From: Melanocharis versteri
Lineage: Eukaryota > Chordata > Aves > Passeriformes > Melanocharitidae
Direction of reading: 5' to 3'
Length of the DNA: 64,000 nucleotides
NCBI GenBank assembly: GCA_013397845.1
Contig: VZTG01001985.1
Coordinates: 1-64,000, forward strand
Below are positions 58,101 to 64,000 of this stretch, one piece after another (position 1 is the first letter of the stretch; each line of letters begins with the position of its first letter). Made by a program: the position numbers and the translations under genes. The notes below the pieces were generated by a model, which made no database searches, had not been told where the DNA came from, and saw only the letters and a program-made list of their open reading frames with translations.

Positions 58101-61100
58101 AGCCAAGAGAGAACAGAACAGATCTGCCGTCCTTCTGCTGTTTTATTAGCCAAGTTCTTGCCTGTCCCAAGTCAGCCACTACGAACTTCTGAACAATAAA
58201 ATACCCAGGACCTCTAAGCCATTTGTTTTCACTTATTGTGAGCTTTGGAAATCTCTAACAATAGCACATTCATTTAATTTTTACTGCATTTTTACATTTT
58301 ACAATTTCCAACAAGACCACAATGGCATCATCTTTGTGCTGTCAGGGTTTCTGGAGCACTAGGCAATGATACAACAGTATATTCATTTATCTACTTGAAG
58401 TGCCAAAAACCCTCCAGGGCAGCAGAATAATCATCTCCTTCAACACATTAATATGTCAGGATCTCAGACAATGAGTATAACTGACAAGATTTCATCCTCT
58501 TTGCAGGACTACAGTGCAAAGGGAAAAACAGCACCAAGCACCAGCTCTGCCCTCCTGCTGACGCTGAGAACATTTCCTCTGCTGTATTACGGTTCCAAGT
58601 AATCCACCACATTGGAGATGAGCACATATTTTCTACCATGGAACAGTCACTGAGCAAGGTAGTTCCTCTCACCTCTTACAACAGGTCAGAGGGTAAGCAA
58701 AATACTACTTTTTGGCATCTCCTCAACATTTTCAGTCTGCAAGTGAGCAGGTGGTAAGTCAAGGCTGAAGAGAGCAGGTCAGATGCACCACTGTGTGCTC
58801 GTAAGTCAAAACTAGTGGTGAATGCTTTCCCTTCCCCAGAAGTCGTTTGGTCACTACTCAGTCATTTCACAGACCACTCATGGGCTGGGCTGAATCTGAA
58901 ATTGGTGATGGTAATTCCAGGGTCCCCACATCTCTTGTGTGCACCTCAGTAGCTGAGACACACTGAGTCTTTGCACTGCCTGTTTCCCACCAGGGTCAAC
59001 AAGCAAATCATAAATTCCAGTCTTCAATTTGTTTGTTTTGTTGTGATAACCCTGAAAACTCTCCTCAGCCTTACTGTGACTAAAGCTCCGCCCTCATTCC
59101 CAGTGCCTGCACACACCTCCCTCCCCTCCCACCATGCACACACAGCCCACACGCTCCCGGCTCAGGTGCCATAACTACCTCAGGTGACATGGACTCGGGC
59201 CTATGCGCAGGGGAGCTCTCAGGGGAGGATACGTTCTAGAGGAGGGAAAAGCATCTAGTTATTCATTTACTTCAAAACTCAAGAGGCAATTACAACGTAC
59301 AAAAGCACACAGGTTAGCAATGGCTATTCTAAACAACTATCCCAAGAACTGGCCCCAGCCTGGACAACATCATGGTTGGTTAAGTGGTTTCTAAAGCTTC
59401 CTGGAAGCACAGATAGGACTGGGTTACTGCATCTCATGATGCAATTCAGTAATCAAAACAGAGCACATGAATGTTAAGAAAAGCAGCAACTAACTCTTTA
59501 TATTTCTGATGCTGTCAGACAGACTTCACACCACGAAATACAGAGAAAGACACTTAAGCTTTTTAGTCTGAGAACATGGGAGAGAAGAAAAGCCTGGTTT
59601 AGCCCAGAAAGTAAACTAAGGTCCCCCAAACACTAAGATGACCTTTCACAGACATATACTATAAAACAAACATGTCTCTTTCAATCTACTGTGGGCCATC
59701 TTTCCAGCTCAAGTCGAGAGAAGAGGTGTGAGCAGCCAGCTTTATGAAATGTTGGACAATCTGAGCACCTATCAGTGAAGGCAGTGTATGCGTGTGACAG
59801 CACGGTTAAGGGCTCTTTCCAAGCACTTCCCTTTCCATGCTACTGAGCAGGCCTAGAATAGAATCAGAGAGGCAGTATTCCCAGAGCTGTGTTGCTATCA
59901 GAGAAATATAGCAGGAGTCACTGTTTTCTGCAAAGTAGAAAACCTCAGAAAACTGAGGAATCTCACAAATTTCTTAATAAAAAGTTCTGACAACCTCCAC
60001 AAAAAAAGCAGAGGCATGTCATCATGCTTCTGGCCACTCTTACGAATATGGAGTGGCCAAGCATCCTCTAATTTGTTTCCACTCTAAAAAGATCACAAAA
60101 CTGTGTCTGAAAAACCTCAATCTGTAAAAACCTGACAAACAGAGCTTCAGAAGCTTGTGATACAAGTTTTATAGAGAGCAGCTAGGAAGTCATTAAAAGC
60201 CTTCAAAAAATATATTTCCCAGCAAGACAAGATGGCAAGTCACAACTTCTACTTGCTTGAGGAAGCTTGTGAACTGATGGAAGAATTTTTCCTTTGCTCT
60301 CTCCCCACTATGCCACAGTTTTATACTTGGGGAGATGCATTCACTCATTAAAACTGTGGTCCAGTGAGTTGTTAAGATTCTTTTCAAGAGGAAAAAAGGT
60401 AAAAGGCAAGTAAGTTATAGATACCCAGTGAAATCAAGGCTAATTAACACTAAGGTGGGACAGGAAAGAAGTGATTAGACTGTGGAGATTCATGGCAACA
60501 CTGCCCTGATCTGCCACCTCAACCACTTCAAGGGTAAGGACTGTTTCCAGCAAAGCTCCTTTTGCCTGAAACAGTCTTTCATCTCTCTCCTCAATGCTCC
60601 ACAATCTTCCCTGCTAAACTCTACAGAGCTGCCTCTCAAACAGCTGTCAAGAAAGGGCTGTCATATAAAAATAACCAAAGCATGCTAAGCTAAAAGTACC
60701 ACAAAGGAATATTTGCCCTGTTGCAAAATAGATGAGGGATTCCTGCAGAATAGTCCCTGGTACGCAGCAGGCCATCACTGCACCATTTTTTTTAATGGTT
60801 CTAACTGGCAGTGCATGAGCAGCTGGCCTGAAGTCCTCCACGAGTTTTTTTTTAATGAAAATATGTAGTACTAAAAAATAAAACTAAACCTGCAAACAAC
60901 ACGATCCCTATTCACAGGCACAGAGTGGAAGGTCCCAAATGGATGAATACTGGTAACTCTCCCACAGAGTTTAGAGCAATGGAAACCACCTATACAGCCT
61001 GCTCATTAATTCTGCTAATTTTTGCAGAAGGAAACTATCAAGAAATCAAAGGTATTAAGGCAATTTCCTTCTACTCAGTCCACTTAGAGAAAACCAAAGA

Positions 61101-64000
61101 ATACAGTGGAAGATGACGTGAAGTATCGCTACCATACTTGGGGCTACTGAAAGCTGTTTGGGGAAAGAGGAGCCAAGGATGTCTTACAGCCTCTGAGAAA
61201 TGGAACACTTGTACTCTTTGGAAGAGGCAGGGATTGGAAACCACATTGGCACAGAGATCTGAAGTGGGGAAGATGATTAAAGATCACTGAAAAACCTGAG
61301 AAATTTAGGGGCTACTCTGCAGAAACAGAAAAAAAGATAACACTAATGTTACTGATAGCTACAAGGGGGAGGCTGGGCTGTAGCAAAGTGTGACATTTCA
61401 CAGAGCAGGAGATCTGTCCAGAAGTGAAGTAGAAGAGAAAGGCAGCAGTGCTCTTGAGGCTGAGACTGTGATGCTCAGGAGTACAAATTCAAAAAGGAAG
61501 GCGTTCCTAGTGCCACCTCTGCTGCAAATATTGCTGTTCCTTTCGTTTTAGCACACCCAGTCCCGGGCAGATTTACCTCGAACTGTAGTGGAGTATTGCA
61601 GCGGCTGGCAGCCAGAGAGGGGATGGGTGAGAACATGATGCCGTAACCATTGCGAGTCTCCTCCTCCCCGGGCAGCGACGAGCAGGGCGTGGCCAGCTGT
61701 GGGCTCGCTGAGCTGGGGACCGAAGGGACGGGAGGCGGGGGGGTGACAGGAGACAGCGGCCGCAGCAACTTCTTAACGTTTTGCTCCATCAAGTAGCGAG
61801 ACTTCCATTTCTTCAGGGGACTCAGCAAGTCTGAAACACAAACTGAGCTGAGGACACGGCCGAACCACTGACCATGAGCAAATCACATTGGTCTTCTCCT
61901 CCCTACTCTCAGCCCAAATGAAGCCCAGGAGTCTTCAATACAACTACAAAAGACTCCTAAAAATGAAGTACCTCTGAATTACTTCTGTATCAATGTCTAG
62001 ATACTGGTAACAGAATAATACATAATCAGGAACATGCAGTGAACAAGGAAAGCAAATATTTCAACTAGAAGCAAGCACAAGAGGGAGCTAGGTGAAAGGA
62101 AGACAGAAAAGGTTAAAAAGAGGAGAGGAGAATAGAGGAGAGAGGTCAGACGACATGTCACTGTGATTCTTACAAACAAACCAGAGGCAGCTCAGTTACC
62201 ATTACCTGAAACTAACAGCTCCCTATAGGCTACATCAATACAGCCCAAGCACATTTCCACTTCCACAAAGGATTAAAGACTTTCCCTCAGGCCTACCTCC
62301 TTCAAAATAATAATCTTTTTTGATACTTAGTTTAAAAGAAGAAAACAAATCACCAGTAAATTCTACAGGTTAGGTCTTGCTCAAGACATACTTTTATTGG
62401 TTCTGACATTCTGTTTATTTCCGATTCATCTAACCTTTCAATAATCAAATTTGTATTATCTGTGTGATGTCTAGCTTCCTGTCTGTCATCCTTAGAAAAC
62501 TGATCCCTGACTGGGCTGATCTTCACTCTCTTTCTCTGTAAATTCAGACACAGTATTTAACCATTCTGCTGCTTACTCACAGATTTTAGCTTCTCCGTCT
62601 TTGAGACTTAGTCATTTGTTTATTACATATGTGCCTTTAAGACTTTGCTACATCTTCCTACAGTCAGGAGGTATTCAGTTGTCCTTCTAACACCACCTTG
62701 GTGAAAAGAGATTATCCTGGGCTCTCTTCCCTCTACCCCCTCCCTTCTGTTGTACAAGAGATCCCAGAGCACTGACACTGATAATGCAATGTTAAGTGAT
62801 TATCTTTCCACAGGAAAATACTGAGAAACTTTACAGACGCTCAAGCTAGAATGGGTCTGCAGAAATTTGGATGAAGAGCAAAGCAACCTTCTCTCTCACC
62901 TACCCATGCGCTGTGGCATCAGGCAGCAGGACACATTAAGATGTCACTTGTACAGCTGCCTTTGGCATTCAGCACCTCCCCCAGTCTGACTCCAGTGCCC
63001 ATGCTGCCCTGATGGTGCTCAGCACTCACCTGTGTCATCTTTGCAGATGCTGGAGGAGCTGCTGTTCTCGTTGCTTTGGTATAGACACTGGGTTCTGCTC
63101 TCTTGCGCAGCTGGTGAGGTCTGAGTCATCCCCTCTTCCAGGGCTTGTTTGATCCAGCGCTGAAACAGAACGAGACTGCTTAAGCGCGAAACTCCTCGAG
63201 TACTTTCTCTGCAATCCTACAGGATGCACTCCAACTCCTACACTTGTGTGGAGCAGGGCAGGCTGCTCAGAAGCCTAGGGTTACTTCGCTGGCGTGTGCT
63301 CGGGTGGGAGGGTGTTAGAACACAGCTGTCAGCACTGAGCCCACCACCTACTGTAGTGGGGCTGTGCCCTTCCTGGCATGGGTTCTGGGAGCAGCAGTCA
63401 CCAGCAGTAACAGAGATAAGTAAAGAGTAAATTATAAATATAAAAATGCAGAACAGTGGTACATAATACTATTAAAACAATCATAACTTAAAAGAAAAGG
63501 GACACAAATATAATGAACTATCTACAACCACTGATTTTTGCAAAAAGCTGTCTCCTGCCTAGGATAGCAAATTTGAGCAAAAAAAAAGTCTGACTAAAAT
63601 GCAAGCAGCAGTTTTCAAGGAGGGTAAACCAAGAAAAGAATAATAAAAGCAAATATTTTCTTCAGCTACTAATAAAAAAGATAAGTCACAGTGATCTTCT
63701 GAACACGGACAATTAAGAATGTTTTACATCTCATATGAGCAAACATGAACTGAAGCCTCAGCAAATCAGCTGCTGCAGTGGGTGGGCTAGCCCTGTATCT
63801 TGATACAAACTGACTCGCGATTGCAGGCAGGAACCTTTGCTTATTCTACTATAAAGGTAACTGCCACAATATAAGGGAAAACACTCAGGTGATCCAGTGA
63901 AATGACAGCAAACTGCAGAAGAAAAGCAAACAGCAATTTTCATTTGTGTAGTTTACCCAGGGGACTCACTTTACCAGACTCTTCTTGTCCTAGAGAGGTT
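48539..64000 (-). CDS. SETD5: SETD5, SET-domain chromatin regulator, C-terminal half (gene span, open at right edge)
   Basis: SETD5 is a nuclear SET-domain protein that acts with the HDAC3/NCoR and PAF1 complexes in chromatin and transcription control; human haploinsufficiency causes intellectual disability. Nine exons on the minus strand (the outermost partial) give about 677 residues, roughly the C-terminal half of the ~1,440-residue protein. The SET domain lies beyond the right edge. Recognised blocks in order: [117 protein letters not shown]. All phases agree. One intron has a GC donor, and a 62-bp piece of the last exon is repeated in the last intron. Confidence 0.96.
48631..48692. repeat. 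SETD5: 62-bp segment duplicated at 50,088-50,149 (exon copy)
   Basis: This part of the last coding exon (encoding NSGQSVLYQGSRGAVISNAQ) recurs without mismatch and in the same orientation 1,457 bp upstream in the gene's last intron. Confidence 0.93.
49325..49398 (-). CDS. SETD5: SETD5 penultimate exon
   Basis: Between ACATTGCAG and GTAAAT (74 nt). Encodes [20 protein letters not shown] then YSYQ. Confidence 0.95.
49399..52485 (-). other. SETD5: SETD5 intron before the penultimate exon
   Basis: A 3.1-kb intron holding the 62-bp exon copy at 50,088-50,149. I see no other recognisable element. (The next intron downstream, 49,139-49,324, is only 186 bp.). Confidence 0.65.
50088..50149. repeat. 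SETD5: Intronic copy of part of the SETD5 last exon
   Basis: Exact 62-base match to 48,631-48,692. On the minus strand the frame stays open through it (CLNSGQSVLYQGSRGAVISN), continuing to a stop near 49,960. No N flanks it. An upstream acceptor is not obvious. Confidence 0.93.
52486..52619 (-). CDS. SETD5: SETD5 exon with [12 protein letters not shown]
   Basis: Between TTTTGTTGCAG and GTAGGA (134 nt). Encodes [20 protein letters not shown], then RSGAKVSQRHESSPTRDSAL and ERDA. The first base completes the Trp of the [11 protein letters not shown] block. Confidence 0.95.
52620..55307 (-). other. SETD5: SETD5 intron
   Basis: A 2.7-kb AT-rich intron with a (GT)n repeat at 54,579-54,599; nothing else recognisable. 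Confidence 0.65.
54579..54599. repeat. (GT)n dinucleotide repeat
   Basis: Ten and a half uninterrupted GT units in a SETD5 intron. Confidence 0.92.
55308..55594 (-). CDS. SETD5: SETD5 exon with [14 protein letters not shown]
   Basis: Between CCCCCAG and GTGAGT (287 nt). Encodes [20 protein letters not shown], a Gly/Ser-rich linker, then RTPSSPQSGFSPSHPSLPHV and a Ser-rich end SLSKSQESISSR. The basic segment at the start is strongly conserved. Confidence 0.96.
55595..57274 (-). other. SETD5: SETD5 GC-AG intron
   Basis: A 1.7-kb AT-rich intron whose donor is GCAAGT after AAGAAG (57,274 downward) and whose acceptor is CCCCCAG at 55,595. No repeats or other genes are visible. Confidence 0.85.
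57275..57742 (-). CDS. SETD5: SETD5 exon with [18 protein letters not shown]
   Basis: A 468-nt exon, phase 0 at both ends, from ATTTTCCAG to the GC donor. Encodes VCLRSDLDLKGGYLDSSANT, later [34 protein letters not shown] and ends APQNPPQRKK. Joining to [10 protein letters not shown] restores the conserved family sequence exactly, which is what fixes the GC donor. Confidence 0.95.
57743..59178 (-). other. SETD5: SETD5 intron
   Basis: A 1.4-kb intron without recognisable repeats or other coding sequence. Confidence 0.6.
59179..59235 (-). CDS. SETD5: SETD5 57-nt micro-exon (candidate cassette)
   Basis: Between CCTCTAG and GTAGTT, phase 0 at both ends. Encodes NVSSPESSPAHRPESMSPE, rich in Ser-Pro sites. 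The human reference form I recall goes straight from PLQFE to a block like the next exon, so this exon may be alternatively spliced; skipping keeps the frame. Confidence 0.85.
59236..61576 (-). other. SETD5: SETD5 intron
   Basis: A 2.3-kb AT-rich intron with no recognised repeats or genes. Confidence 0.6.
61577..61830 (-). CDS. SETD5: SETD5 exon with [16 protein letters not shown]
   Basis: Between TTTCAG and GTAAAT (254 nt). Encodes [33 protein letters not shown], then NGYGIMFSPIPSLAASRCNT and PLQFE. Among the best-conserved parts of SETD5 outside the SET domain. Confidence 0.97.
61831..63029 (-). other. SETD5: SETD5 intron
   Basis: A 1.2-kb intron without recognisable elements. Confidence 0.6.
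63030..63159 (-). CDS. SETD5: SETD5 exon with [11 protein letters not shown]
   Basis: Between CTGTTTCAG and GTGAGT (130 nt). Encodes [20 protein letters not shown] then SRTQCLYQSNENSSSSSICK and DDT. [11 protein letters not shown] is a clear SETD5 hallmark. Confidence 0.96.
63160..63969 (-). other. SETD5: SETD5 intron
   Basis: An 810-bp AT-rich intron with nothing recognisable. Confidence 0.6.
63970..64000 (-). CDS. SETD5: SETD5 exon, cut by the window edge
   Basis: Donor GTGAGT follows AAA at 63,970. The visible end reads TSLGQEESGK in phase 0, which joins directly to [10 protein letters not shown]. The family segment before RWIKQ is similar (QEE-GK), so this is probably the 3' end of the preceding exon. 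Confidence 0.75.

Noticed and set aside
1..64000. Novel gene system, CRISPR array, tRNA/rRNA genes or integrated element
   Set aside because: Both strands are explained by three conserved vertebrate genes, their introns, CR1 relics and simple repeats. No regularly spaced palindromic repeats or structured RNA genes were recognised.

Overview
The window is vertebrate nuclear DNA, most likely avian. Three intron-rich genes can be read exon by exon with consistent splice phases. Three 3' ends of CR1-type LINEs, the dominant sauropsid retroposon, lie in the non-coding DNA. GC-rich promoter DNA contains single-N assembly joins. There is no bacterial-style gene organisation, CRISPR array, rRNA or tRNA that I could recognise.

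Layout. From 1 to about 31.8 kb lies MTMR14 (myotubularin-related phosphoinositide phosphatase, 'Jumpy') on the minus strand: 17 exons are phase-consistent from exon 3 to the stop, while exons 1 and 2 are damaged by assembly joins. From about 31.2 to 34.1 kb is a CpG-rich block that holds the 5' ends of MTMR14 (minus) and LHFPL4 (plus), arranged head to head. From 32,961 to about 45.0 kb is LHFPL4 (tetraspan GABA-A receptor partner), with a 9-10 kb first intron and a poly(A) signal at 44,993. LHFPL4 converges tail to tail with SETD5 (minus), whose poly(A) signal is at 46,836-46,841, stop codon at 48,539-48,541 and C-terminal half in nine exons (the outermost partial) running off the right edge at 64,000. 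The order SETD5-LHFPL4-MTMR14 matches the human 3p25 neighbourhood as I remember it. A TATA-containing GC-rich segment at the extreme left may be the promoter of the next minus-strand gene.

The three genes do not form a pathway. They are a lipid phosphatase of autophagy and muscle calcium handling, an inhibitory-synapse membrane protein and a chromatin regulator, kept together by synteny.

I did not find a new biological system. The points worth checking are: two copies of one false-duplication signature (57 bp and 384 bp overlaps around N-bounded inserts); a GC-AG intron in SETD5; an exact 62-bp copy of the SETD5 last exon inside its last intron; a 57-nt in-frame SETD5 micro-exon; a possible very tight MTMR14/downstream-gene junction; two possible LHFPL4 C-termini; a homeodomain-motif cluster in LHFPL4 intron 1; and a degenerate ~190-bp tandem array.
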